NCBI RefSeq assembly: GCF_001440035.1
Contig: NZ_LJYG01000085.1
Span: forward strand, 99,655 to 142,751
Direction: 5' to 3'
DNA: 43,097 nucleotides
DNA from: Bradyrhizobium manausense
GTDB taxonomy: Bacteria; Pseudomonadota; Alphaproteobacteria; Rhizobiales; Xanthobacteraceae
In this document: piece after piece, positions 16,736 through 24,739 of the stretch
How the letters are laid out: every line of letters begins with the position of its first letter
Position numbering within the stretch: the stretch's first letter is position 1
Translations under genes and position numbers: made by a program
Notes under the pieces: model-generated
The model's input: the letters and a program-made list of their open reading frames with translations, nothing else
Databases searched by the model: none
Told to the model about the DNA's origin: nothing

Positions 16736-17079
16736 GCGGCTGCACTCTGGCCAGTTTCGACGACCTGCAGCTCGGGTATGGCCAACATGCCCCTGGCGCG
16801 CTTGAACGAGCGCTCCGCGAAAGGGCCGATGATGATGTCGGCGCCAGAAACCCGGCGCGCCGGAATGCCAATGTTAGCTAGGAAGCCCTCGACCCGTTCC
16901 AGAAGCTGCCTCCCGTTGTCGACGCGCGCAGTCTCGGCGTCGGACCACTCGTAAGCGCCTCCGTTGCGATCGAGGTGCCTGGTCACCTCGTCAGCGGAGA
17001 CGCACCTTGCGCCGTTGCCCAGCCTGGCGACCGTGATCTTGTTCGAAGATAAGGCGACTTCGACGAAGAACGCTGCCAT
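16732..17079 (-). CDS. Hypothetical protein, first gene of the phosphoesterase unit
   Basis: A 115-aa protein starting MAAFFVEVALSSNKITVARL, with an alpha/beta pattern and a GFLANIGIPARRVSGADIII segment. The ATG at 17079 is chosen because AGGAG lies 7 bases upstream; the open frame extends further but without a start signal. A GGTGTACC motif (minus-strand reading) lies 80-87 bp upstream at 17159-17166 and may control the unit. No family recognised. Confidence 0.55.
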   Translation of the reverse strand: MAAFFVEVALSSNKITVARLGNGARCVSADEVTRHLDRNGGAYEWSDAETARVDNGRQLLERVEGFLANIGIPARRVSGADIIIGPFAERSFKRARGMLAIPELQVVETGQSAAA

Positions 17080-17154
17080 GGCCCTGCTCCTAGCTTCTAT
17101 TTCGAGCGCGGCAATGAGCTCCCAAGCGCTGCATTTACATTCCGTTAGCACGTT

Positions 17155-17168
17155 GATTGGTACACCGC
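17155..17168. promoter_or_regulatory. Shared motif site 1 (ATTGGTACACC)
   Basis: GATTGGTACACCGC lies between the divergent genes starting at 17079 (minus) and 17210 (plus). The 11-mer ATTGGTACACC recurs at 18014-18024 and 21054-21064, each time between divergent genes. Such recurrence in non-coding DNA of one island suggests a common regulator site. Confidence 0.55.
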
Positions 17169-17209
17169 AAGATATCCAAATTGACAACCTAAAAGGAGCG
17201 ACGAATAGC

Positions 17210-17497
17210 ATGAGTGACTTTTCGACTAATCCTCACATCTACCCCAGCGCAGCCGCGGCGATCGCCGCCCTCGGAGCGACTATCGCTTTCAGCGCGACAC
17301 ATGAGGCGGTCAATCGCGCAATCATGATCACGCGATTGAACAGTACCCGGCAGCAAGTCGCAAACCGTATCAGGCGCGATCGCGCCCAGCGCCGTCAACT
17401 TGAGCGCGATCTGGCGGTCGCAAAGTGCGACGCCGCCCTCGCCCGTTGGCACCTTAAGCGCATCGCTGAGCAGCAACTCCGAATCCGGCGGTGCTGA
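17210..17497 (+). CDS. Small hypothetical protein with hydrophobic N-terminal segment
   Basis: A 95-aa protein: MSDFSTNPHIYPSAAAAIAA then LGATIAFSATHEAVNRAIMI, a possible single membrane helix, followed by a strongly basic helical region (RQQVANRIRRDRAQRRQLER). AAGGAG lies 11 bases before the ATG. It is divergent from the phosphoesterase unit and overlaps the 3' end of the convergent gene 17454-17969 by 44 bp. Function unknown. Confidence 0.5.
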   Translation: MSDFSTNPHIYPSAAAAIAALGATIAFSATHEAVNRAIMITRLNSTRQQVANRIRRDRAQRRQLERDLAVAKCDAALARWHLKRIAEQQLRIRRC

Positions 17498-17969
17498 AGC
17501 ACGGATCCCGACCGCCAAGCTCCGGTCGACTTGCGCGACCGGAGGTCGTCGGAACGCCGGGGATGTGCATTTCAAAGTGCAAATGTGCGTAAAGGGCTTC
17601 CGTGCCGGCCGCCACGAGCGCATCTAGCTCATCATCCGATAACGAGGCCAGCCACGACCGCAGCTCAGGCTTCACACTTGGCAGCGGTACCTCGGCGTCT
17701 GACAAGGCAGCTTCGGCAGCCCAGGCCAGCGCCAAGTTGGCCTCAATTTCTCTAGCCGCAATCACCTCCTCCGCTCTCTCGAACGGATCGAAGGGCAGCA
17801 TTTCAGAATTTGCTGCCCTATCGTCTTCCGTGCCGATCGGCAGCGTCTCGTAAGCCGCAGGAAACAGATACATCAGAACGGCATGGACCGGCATCAACAT
17901 GATTTCCACACCCTTGTCTGCTGCCCACGCGACGAGGCGACCGATAGCTGAGATGATCCGGCGAAGCAT
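17454..17969 (-). CDS. Hypothetical acidic protein with hydrophobic N terminus
   Basis: A 171-aa protein. Residues 1-40 are hydrophobic (MLRRIISAIGRLVAWAADKG, EIMLMPVHAVLMYLFPAAYE) and could be membrane-associated. The middle is acidic and Ala/Glu-rich (FERAEEVIAAREIEANLALA, WLASLSDDELDALVAAGTEA). The last ~30 residues look random. AAGGGG lies about 8 bases before the ATG at 17969. It is divergent from the HTH gene at 18056 with a perfect inverted-repeat operator between them. No family recognised. Confidence 0.55.
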   Translation of the reverse strand: MLRRIISAIGRLVAWAADKGVEIMLMPVHAVLMYLFPAAYETLPIGTEDDRAANSEMLPFDPFERAEEVIAAREIEANLALAWAAEAALSDAEVPLPSVKPELRSWLASLSDDELDALVAAGTEALYAHLHFEMHIPGVPTTSGRASRPELGGRDPCFSTAGFGVAAQRCA

Positions 17970-17998
17970 TCATCGACCCCTTGTTGCTTGACAATAAT

Positions 17999-18024
17999 TA
18001 CCAATTCGGCATAATTGGTACACC
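17999..18024. promoter_or_regulatory. Divergent operator TACCAATT-N6-AATTGGTA with shared motif site 2
   Basis: A perfect 8-bp inverted repeat (17999-18006 and 18013-18020) with a 6-bp spacer lies in the 86-bp region between genes starting at 17969 (minus) and 18056 (plus). Its right arm runs into GGTACACC (18017-18024), giving the same 12-mer AATTGGTACACC found at 21053-21064. The adjacent HTH protein is a natural candidate for binding. Confidence 0.6.
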
Positions 18025-18055
18025 ATTTAGCACCGGTCTTAGGGCATAGTCTGGC

Positions 18056-18742
18056 ATGTCGCAAAACCTGAAGATCCCCGCTGACGTGGTTGGCCGACTC
18101 GAACTTGTCGGCCGCGCCCTGCACGGCAATCGCTGGCAGCGCCCGCTGACCGCCGTACTCGGGGTGAGCCACGTCGCTTTTTCGCGATGGGTAAAGGGCG
18201 GTTGCATGCAGATCGATGTCGAGCTCCTCAAGTTTTTGCGAGATAGGGCGCGAGATCGACGCCGCTCTCGAGGCATTCGTCGACCACTACTCAACGCGTT
18301 GGCGCCGGAAGGCAGGGAAATGGCACAGTACGATGCTTGGTCGAAGCACGAGTTCCATAAGGCGACGGCGATGCACGGGCTCGGCACTCCTCCAACGGAG
18401 ATCCGCCGTGCGATTGGCCCGACCGTTGATACCGTAGAGGCCATGGTTTACCGCAAGCTCTCGCTCCCCCGTATTTCGGCCCGCACCGCCGACGTGCAGC
18501 GGGTTGAGTGGATCGTCGAGAACCTGCGAAAGCTTAGCTCGCTCGTGCGCGAAGGTAAGCAGATCGAAGAGATCGCGGTCGAATTTAGGACGACGACTAG
18601 TGCGATTTGGACCACTATCTCCCGGCATAATGTTAGGAGCGGTTCCATTTTGCGTACCTGCATGTGCTGCATCCGGCCATTCTTTTTTGAAGGCTACCAA
18701 AATCGCCTCTGCTCGAATTGCAGCACCGGCGAGATGGCCTAG
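18056..18742 (+). CDS. HTH protein with C-terminal zinc knuckle; probably two genes or a frameshifted gene
   Basis: A 228-aa frame. Residues 1-65 look like an HTH (LGVSHVAFSRWVKGGCMQID). Residues 66-88 are Arg-rich and unlikely. In the +1 frame the same DNA reads REIGREIDAALEAFVDHYST, which is far more protein-like. From Met89 (ATG 18320) a second HTH-like protein follows (HGLGTPPTEIRRAIGPTVDT, IEEIAVEFRTTTSAIWTTIS), ending with a Cys4 knuckle (CMCCIRPFFFEGYQNRLCSNC pattern, C-x2-C...C-x2-C). I infer two original, overlapping genes or one gene with paired shifts. The first may bind the divergent operator at 17999. Confidence 0.5.
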   Translation: MSQNLKIPADVVGRLELVGRALHGNRWQRPLTAVLGVSHVAFSRWVKGGCMQIDVELLKFLRDRARDRRRSRGIRRPLLNALAPEGREMAQYDAWSKHEFHKATAMHGLGTPPTEIRRAIGPTVDTVEAMVYRKLSLPRISARTADVQRVEWIVENLRKLSSLVREGKQIEEIAVEFRTTTSAIWTTISRHNVRSGSILRTCMCCIRPFFFEGYQNRLCSNCSTGEMA

Positions 18743-18770
18743 ATCACATAGTTGGGATAGGAGAAGAACA

Positions 18771-19850
18771 ATGCCGTCTGCTACCGCACTCGCCCGCCTT
18801 ATGACGCGGATGGATGCCGCCAGATACTCGATAGGTGAGGTGACTGAGCTTCTGCGCCGAGGCTTCGGTTGCACAACTCTCGCCGATATAACCGAGCAGC
18901 AGGCTGTAGTGCTTGCTAAACACATGGAGCACGTCGAGGCCACACGCCGCAAACTGGAAAACGATTGGATTGCAGAAATTCGTGAGGCGCCGGCCGCGAA
19001 GCAGCGAGAGCGCTTGGACGAGGGGATTAACGCGACGTTCGACGATGAGCCAGACCCGATCTATCTCGAGACCGATGCTGATCGATATCGCGGGAAGCCG
19101 GAGCCGTCTCCCTACAACGTTCACGACAACACGATTGGCTTCGATATCGTCGAGGATGATCGCGGACCGGAAGAGCCCTTCCTGGAGCCGGACGACATGC
19201 CGCTAGCGCTGCACGAGCGTGCGCCGGCCAGCTCTGCACCGGCACGCGAGCAGGTGGCGCGAGCGCCGGCTGAGCCGGCCCGGCCGGTAACGGTGCCTCC
19301 GAAGGCTCGCGAGCCTGATAAGGCGCCGTCCGCGCCTGTCAGATCGTCAGCCGCGCCGTCCGTGCGGCCGGCGCAGGCTCGCCTACCGTTGCGAAGACCG
19401 GCATCGCAGACGTCTCCGCCGCGTCCGCCTGCCGGACAATCAGTGACTGTTTCGCAGCCCTCGCGCTCTGCGATTGGATCGCCCAAGTCATCCGAGCAGA
19501 CGATAGGGCCGGTTGCCCCGGGCACCGGCCCGGCCGCGGGCATCTCGACCTCGGTTCGACAGGCCGGCCCCCCGCCGGGAATGATGCCGCGCAGGAGCGG
19601 ATTCCTGCCGACCACGCCGGTAGCTCTGGCGGATATCAGCCCGGAGGCCCTTGCCAGGGCTACGCCGGATAATCCGGCAATCAAAACCAGAATCGATCCG
19701 CCGCCGGTCTCTCCATCGCCACCGCCGCCGCAAGTTCAGCAGAGCTCGTCCGCTCAGGCGGAGCAGGCGACCGTCGAAGACGAGCTGCCGCGTCACATCC
19801 GTCGGCCAAAATGGTTGGAAAAGCTCCGGGATGAGGATCCGCCGGACTGA
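18771..19850 (+). CDS. Hypothetical protein with a long proline-rich, disordered C-terminal half
   Basis: A 359-aa protein. The ATG at 18771 has AGGAG 10 bases upstream; the frame is open further upstream but overlaps the HTH gene. Residues 1-80 are helical (MTRMDAARYSIGEVTELLRR, AVVLAKHMEHVEATRRKLEN). An acidic stretch follows (DDEPDPIYLETDADRYRG), then about 200 residues rich in Pro, Ala, Ser and Arg. A conserved-looking end closes the protein (LPRHIRRPKWLEKLRDEDPP). It lies 28 bp behind the HTH/zinc-knuckle gene, so is likely co-transcribed. No family recognised; an adaptor or scaffold is possible. Confidence 0.55.
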   Translation: MPSATALARLMTRMDAARYSIGEVTELLRRGFGCTTLADITEQQAVVLAKHMEHVEATRRKLENDWIAEIREAPAAKQRERLDEGINATFDDEPDPIYLETDADRYRGKPEPSPYNVHDNTIGFDIVEDDRGPEEPFLEPDDMPLALHERAPASSAPAREQVARAPAEPARPVTVPPKAREPDKAPSAPVRSSAAPSVRPAQARLPLRRPASQTSPPRPPAGQSVTVSQPSRSAIGSPKSSEQTIGPVAPGTGPAAGISTSVRQAGPPPGMMPRRSGFLPTTPVALADISPEALARATPDNPAIKTRIDPPPVSPSPPPPQVQQSSSAQAEQATVEDELPRHIRRPKWLEKLRDEDPPD

Positions 19851-19870
19851 GGTTAAAGACCGATCCAAAA
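19845..19870 (+). repeat. 26-bp dispersed repeat, copy 2
   Basis: Matches 8426-8451 at 24 of 26 positions and straddles the stop codon at 19848-19850. The two copies are 11.4 kb apart inside the accessory block. Confidence 0.5.
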
Positions 19871-20506
19871 TAGCCTACGCCCGTTTCTTGTGTTCACTAA
19901 GACTGTCACTTCGACGACACCCCAACGCTCATGCGTGAGGTACTCCTGCTACGCGCCGTGAGAAGCTGCGCGCTGGCCTAGCTAGCGTTTTGCGACAGGC
20001 TCCCAAGGCTTGCGCCTAAATTAACGCCTACGCGCCCAATTGGCGGCTTCAGATAGCCCGCCGGCGCGGTTGCCGCCTTGAAGAGATCGCGGGCGCGTGT
20101 TCGTCAGCACGCTCGACAAAGATCGCGCGAGCAACGCTCACGATATCGTGCGATCAGGAAGCGCAAGCGAGCTATCAAGGAGGTGGTCCGCCTTAAGCTT
20201 AGCTGCCAGCTTTCTGAAATCAGCGATCGGTTGAAGTGGCTTGTCCTGATTGATGGTTGGCTGTCGTCCGGCTTGTTTATCAAAAGAGTCGAAGCAACCT
20301 TGTACCCTTCCCTGTACTGTGTTGTGCACTCAGGAGACGAGAAGACCGAGTTCGGGTGTCCAGTCGTTACCTCCAAATGGTTCGCGATGCCAAGCTTGGC
20401 AATCTCCTAAGTAGATTTTTCAATGATGTCATTTTGGCGCAAGCATTCATCGGCTCAACGCGAAAATCCGAATGGCCCAGATTTCTATGGATAGCGGCGG
20501 GGAGCC
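19871..20506. other. Stretch with no convincing gene
   Basis: The best candidate is a minus-strand frame at 20138-20329 from a GTG. It includes QPTINQDKPLQPIADFRKLA and has a weak ribosome site. Other frames are Arg/Ser-rich shadows. No repeats or hairpins of note were seen. Confidence 0.35.
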
Positions 20507-21034
20507 CTATTTCCGCGTCCGAGGACGCCGACCTGCCGGGAGCAGATGACCGCTGGAATCTCGCCGCAGTCGCATCTCCGCGATTACCTTCTCTAGCGCT
20601 TCCGGGCTCTCGATGCCGAGGCTGCGCAGGTCTATTTCCTTGTTACCCTGCGTTTCAAGCCACTCCTTCTCGACCTGCTTGCCGATCTCGATCTCTTTGG
20701 ACGAGGTTGGCAGCTGGTCCAGCCTTCGAACCGCCATACGCGGATTCCAATCCGCCTGCACTACCCAACGTCCGATTGCGTCAAGCTGGCACCTTTCGAA
20801 CTGGTTCAAATAGTCGATCAGGATGCGCTCGACGAATTGCGATCGCGTTATCCCATATTCGCGGCTCCGCTGATCTAAGACGGCCATCAGGTGCGGGTGA
20901 ACCCGCTGTGCAAGCCGCATTGTCCTCACATCCCCGGGGTCTCCGTAGCGTCGCCCCAGCTCGGTTGCCCGAACCGCCTGGACCGCCCGCCGGAGATCGT
21001 CGAGTCCTATTTTCTTTGGCTTTTTCTTTACCAA
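20507..21034 (-). CDS. Ribbon-helix-helix-like DNA-binding protein
   Basis: A 175-aa protein with a lysine-rich start (MVKKKPKKIGLDDLRRAV). Residues about 37-76 have a strand followed by two helices (VRTMRLAQRVHPHLMAVLDQ, REYGITRSQFVERILIDYLN), which fits an RHH fold. The C-terminal part is helical and charged. The only in-frame start is TTG at 21034. Immediately upstream are GGTACACC and a perfect 16-bp palindrome, good candidates for its own operator. RHH proteins serve as plasmid partition or copy-control proteins and as antitoxins. No toxin or ParA is adjacent, so the role is open. Confidence 0.6.
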   Translation of the reverse strand: MVKKKPKKIGLDDLRRAVQAVRATELGRRYGDPGDVRTMRLAQRVHPHLMAVLDQRSREYGITRSQFVERILIDYLNQFERCQLDAIGRWVVQADWNPRMAVRRLDQLPTSSKEIEIGKQVEKEWLETQGNKEIDLRSLGIESPEALEKVIAEMRLRRDSSGHLLPAGRRPRTRK

Positions 21035-21052
21035 GTTCGCATCCGAAGCTTC

Positions 21053-21081
21053 AATTGGTACACCGCGAAGTGTACACTTCG
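21053..21081. promoter_or_regulatory. Divergent operator: AATTGGTACACC plus 16-bp palindrome
   Basis: AATTGGTACACC (21053-21064) is followed two bases later by the perfect palindrome CGAAGTGTACACTTCG (21066-21081). A further GTGTACAC lies at 21144-21151. The sites lie between the TTG of the RHH gene (21034, minus) and ATG 21085 (plus), so one bound protein could control both directions. The core GTGTAC is shared with the GGTGTACC motif. Confidence 0.65.
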
Positions 21082-21084
21082 ATC

Positions 21085-21267
21085 ATGACAGTTGACCCAG
21101 CTCTCAAGGATTTGCTCTGTCGGATCACCGAGGACCGCGCGGAGTGTACACCACTGACACATGCGAAGGATTCGCCTGCAAAGTCAACGCCGGCGGTCCT
21201 ATTCGACCCAGTTGCTGCTTCAGAAAGGCTGGCTGCAAGCGGCGATAACCTGGAGCCGCCTGCGTAA
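21085..21267 (+). CDS. Short hypothetical ORF, possibly the 5' part of a frameshifted gene
   Basis: A 60-aa frame, MTVDPALKDLLCRITEDRAE and so on, ending NLEPPA. It starts 4 bp after the 16-bp palindrome. A protein-like frame shifted by one base continues to 21625. The two may be one decayed gene. Confidence 0.4.
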   Translation: MTVDPALKDLLCRITEDRAECTPLTHAKDSPAKSTPAVLFDPVAASERLAASGDNLEPPA

Positions 21268-21625
21268 GGTTAAGAACCTTGACCGCGACGACCTGGTGGC
21301 CGACCACTGGAGCGGGGTAAAGGAGCAATGCAAGAGGTCCTGTCTCCTGCTAGCTGACCGTCTCTTCGGCATCCGCGAAAGCGAGGCAGCATTTTGTGCA
21401 CTGATGCTCTCGGTCGACGCCGGGATACCGAGGAGTTTCGACACCGTGCTGCCCCAACTAAGCTTTGGCGCCGCGCATCTCTGGTATTGTACCGCGTTCC
21501 TTGCAACGGATGAGCTCGATGTCATTGCGCGCGCGTGGTCGCGAGCCGGACTTAGCATAAGAAAGCTGCAAGCGATCGCGTCCCCGACACTCGACGCCCG
21601 CGATCAGACGCCGGTGAGGCATTGA
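21161..21625 (+). CDS. Hypothetical protein, possibly the 3' part of a frameshifted gene
   Basis: A 154-aa frame. The first ~25 residues are Arg/Ser/Gln-rich, but from about residue 25 it is protein-like: ITWSRLRKVKNLDRDDLVAD, KEQCKRSCLLLADRLFGIRE, SEAAFCALMLSVDAGIPRSF, ELDVIARAWSRAGLSIRKLQ. No start signal is visible at 21161. Joining the 60-aa frame at 21085 to this one near 21240 would give a ~190-aa protein under the divergent operator. No family recognised. Confidence 0.45.
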   Translation: MRRIRLQSQRRRSYSTQLLLQKGWLQAAITWSRLRKVKNLDRDDLVADHWSGVKEQCKRSCLLLADRLFGIRESEAAFCALMLSVDAGIPRSFDTVLPQLSFGAAHLWYCTAFLATDELDVIARAWSRAGLSIRKLQAIASPTLDARDQTPVRH

Positions 21626-22490
21626 TGGTGATTTAGTGAGAGCACTGCGCCTGAAGTACGACATGTAGCTTTGCTATCTGAGACGCGAAGAAACCAACTG
21701 CGCTTGGGTTGATGGAAGCGCCGCCGCCGATAGATGAACAGCCATATTGTCGACGAGCACGCCGAAACGATTGGCATTCTCTTGGAGGAGAGACATCAGA
21801 CTTTGAGGCTAAATCTGGTTGGACCGTCACTTCGCGTGGGCCCGCACCTAGGAGCGGCTGTATCGCCGTCCAGGAAGAAGGAGCGACCTAAACGAAGTTG
21901 TGCGCGAGATCTTTGCAATGAATAGCTGCCCCAATGCCACCTGAAGTCCTTGTCGGCAGGCGAACTGTCTCGGGAATCCCGAAGCTGGTCGGCTGGAACT
22001 GGTCGATCGTCGGTGCCAACTGTTGACCATTTTTGCGTTTCGGAATCGAACAAGGGACGCTCATCGGGCGTTCCAGTCCAATTGCCGATTGACACCAATC
22101 CCTCCAGACAGTCGTTCTCAACCCGGCAGGACCGTCGAAAAAGTCGATCTGGATGATCTTGTGTCATTCGGCCCTTTAATTGCAGTTTGATGTCAAGTGG
22201 TCTCTCCCTTCTTGACGGCGGTAGCGCTCGACCTGTCGGAACCCCCGCTATTGCGTAGACAGAGCGAGCGCGGGTGGCGACTTGATACCAGTCCGGTGTC
22301 GGTTTGGCGTCGTTGGGCCGGATGCCATCGCTGGGGTCATGGTCCTTTCCGAGGTCGCGCAGCGCCTCATGATGATGTCCGGGGCGGACGCCTCAACGTC
22401 TGCAGCGGGGTACGGTCGAGCCGCCACCAGCCGAATGAACGAGGTCGCCACAACCACCGTCCCAGGGGACATCGCTAGTCCGGCGAACCG
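21626..22490. other. Stretch with no convincing gene
   Basis: A plus-strand frame at 21734-21925 (MNSHIVDEHAETIGILLEER...) is weakly protein-like. Nothing else has family motifs. The right part borders the IS110 remnant; no terminal repeats were seen. Confidence 0.35.
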
Positions 22491-22512
22491 GACTAGGAAC
22501 TGATAAATAGGA

Positions 22513-23381
22513 TCAAGCTTCCTTCGGCTGACCTGAATCGAACGATGTGCCGTCGACCCAGACACAGTGGAGGATCACGGCGATCTTGTGGGCGATGGCG
22601 ACCTTTGCCTTTTTCATGCCAATTCGCTTGGCAAGCTTTGTTCCCCAAGCCTTGAGAGAAGACCATTTCTTCGTCCGATAAAGCAGCACGGTGACCGCCT
22701 CGAAGAGGTAAGTCCGGAGAAGACGGTCGGGATATCTTGCCATTGATGTCTGTTTCGCCAGACTGGCTGCGCCGTGGTGTAAGACTTAGATAGGCGCCGA
22801 CGCTTGATACCGATCGGAAGCGCGATGGATCATCGATCGTATGGCGGAACGCCAAGGCAGTCACCACGCCAACACCAGGAACCGTCATTAGGCGACGCGT
22901 CGTCTCGTCCGACTTCGCCAACTGGCGGACTTCGCTGTCGAACTTGCCTTGTTGCTTGCAGATCTGCTCATGGATCGACAGAAGGGGCGCGATCACACTC
23001 AGGAGCTGATGATCTTCGCCCAATAGCTCGCAAACCTGATTGCGGAATTGCAGTCCGATCGCACGTGGGAACAGCAAGCCGTATTCTTTGATGAGACTTC
23101 GGACCTGGTTCTCGATATCTCGCCGAATGCCACGAGCCGGATCTCGCCACGATTGTCGCGTCGGATCTTCTGACTTTCCTCGCTCTTGACCTTGACTTCC
23201 CGATACCAGCCAACCCATACCAGTTCAGCTAGACCTCGAGCATCGTTCTGATCGCTTTTATCATACGCACTGACATAGCCGCGTGCGCATGCCGAGCGTC
23301 GATACAGACCACTGGAAGATCGACCCTACGAAGCTCGTGCCACGGCCAACTGGCCATCGCCCCGGTCTCAAAACCAATGCG
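22513..23381 (-). pseudogene. IS110-family transposase remnant (5'-truncated, several frameshifts)
   Basis: Frames joined right to left: [20 protein letters not shown] and [20 protein letters not shown] (end of the DEDD domain), then ARGLAELV and [12 protein letters not shown]. The long piece follows with [40 protein letters not shown] and [20 protein letters not shown] (Transposase_20 domain). A last shifted frame has [20 protein letters not shown] and ends [10 protein letters not shown]. The first ~60 residues, including the first catalytic acidic residues, are missing. Its broken 5' end is fused to the DUF6036 gene remnant. Not functional. Confidence 0.75.
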
Positions 23382-23383
23382 CT

Positions 23384-23927
23384 CGCCTCAGGAATATGGG
23401 CTTTGGCGACCGGATCTAATTTTTCGTCCGGATAGAACCGGAAGAACAAGTCCGTGAGTTGCTCGGCGTCCTTGATGCCGGCGGCCGATGCAAGCTCAAC
23501 CAGATCATCGAAATACCTGTCCTCGAAGCTGGCCCGTGTCAGCGCCTTCAGTTTCATGGCGCACAGATACTCGGGCTTGGCCATGAAGACCTTCAGTCCT
23601 GGACGGTCTCCACGCGGATAGTCGCCCTGCAGCAGGAAGAAATCGTCCGATTCCGATCCCGGAGTAAAGCCGCCGACAGCGTTGTTCAGCCAGTCGTCGG
23701 CAAAAGCAGTAGAGTGGCGGCGTAGGCAGCGGCATCCTTCATCGAGGCCTCCGCCTCGCCCCTCGAAAAGACCGCGTCGACGTCCTCCGTCGCCGTTCGG
23801 CTCGGAGGAGAATCTCTGTCCCGCCGTAGACGGCGATTTCTCCGATGAGGTTTCCCACGCGCAGATAGGCGCCCATGACTTCGAAGGCCCGAACTATAGT
23901 CTCGGTATCCAATTTACTTACCGACAT
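23384..23927 (-). pseudogene. DUF6036-type nucleotidyltransferase remnant
   Basis: From ATG 23927: MSVSKLDTETIVRAFEVMGA, then GEIAVYGGTEILLR, the nucleotidyltransferase-like GG-T core. After a frameshift comes a region including DDWLNNAVGGFT, and after another, VFMAKPEYLCAMKLKALTRA then DRYFDDLVELASAAGIKDAE and LFFRFYPDEKLDPVAKAHIP. The family's second Asp of the active site is not intact. The 3' end is cut off by the IS110 remnant. DUF6036 proteins occur in toxin-antitoxin-like pairs. It is divergent from a PIN-domain remnant. Confidence 0.55.
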
Positions 23928-23991
23928 GGTCCGATCATATCACGAGGAATTCCTGAACGACCGCACCGCCGTAATTTGTTAATGGAGCTCG

Positions 23992-24582
23992 ATGACTCCA
24001 ATCATCGTGCGCTATCTGGTGGGCGGCGATCCCGGACAGGCGGCCCGGGCACGCGGGCTGATCGACAACAGCGATGTCTTCGTCTGCACCACAGTGCTGC
24101 TAGAGACTGAGTGGGTGCTGCGGAGCGTCTATGGATTTGCCGCTGTCCAGTGTGCCGAGGCCCTCTCGGATTTCACGGGGCTGCCGCGCGCGAATCTGGA
24201 AGATGTGATCGCCGCGGCGAAAGCGTTGGGCTGGATGCGACAGGGCGTGGACTTTGCGGATGGCCCACATCTGGCCAAGGCGGAAGGCTTTGAGGCCTTC
24301 ATCTGCTTTGACCAGGATTTCGCCAAAGCCGCCAACGCCCTCGGCGGCATCAAGGTGCGAGCCGCCCTGACAGCCTGGCGCTGCAGCATCGAGAAAACAT
24401 CACCTATCCCGATTTGCCCCAACGCTTACTTCAACAGTCCGGACCGTAGAAGCGGTGTGACCCAGCGCACCGCTTATCGGACCCTGAATCGAAAAACCCC
24501 GCTGTCGCCAGCTGGGTTTTGTTTGTCTCAGGCGAGGGCACCTACTTCGCCCCAAATAGGCGGCAAACTTATAGGCGACTAA
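23992..24582 (+). pseudogene. PIN-domain (VapC-like) toxin, probably inactive
   Basis: MTPIIVRYLVGGDPGQAARA, then DVFVCTTVLLETEWVLRSVY and VDFADGPHLAKAEGFEAFIC FDQDFAKAA, match VapC RNases. The conserved Glu (LLETEW) and later Asp residues (DFAD, FDQDF) are present. The first catalytic Asp, normally in a V-D-T-N motif, is only encoded in another frame just upstream (LDDSN), so a frameshift removes it. The C terminus runs past the usual ~130-aa end into unrelated sequence. No cognate antitoxin precedes it. Confidence 0.6.
24493..24520 (+). terminator. Strong hairpin with T-rich tail
   Basis: AAAACCC-c-GCTG-TCGC-CAGC-t-GGGTTTT forms an 11-bp stem with a 4-nt loop, followed by GTTTGT. The A-rich left arm means it could also work on the minus strand. 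It lies between the PIN remnant and the 3' end of the convergent Rep-like gene. Confidence 0.6.
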
Positions 24583-24739
24583 CTTTACCACGGCTGAGTG
24601 AGCCCTTGTCCACGGCCTAGCTCGGATGGATACAGCCCAGCGAGTCCATGCCGCGACGCATATCTGTGTGGCCGGTCGCAATCCACCATCAGGGTTCCAG
24701 CGAAATATGCTCGAATGTCCGGTGTTGGCACTTTGCCAT

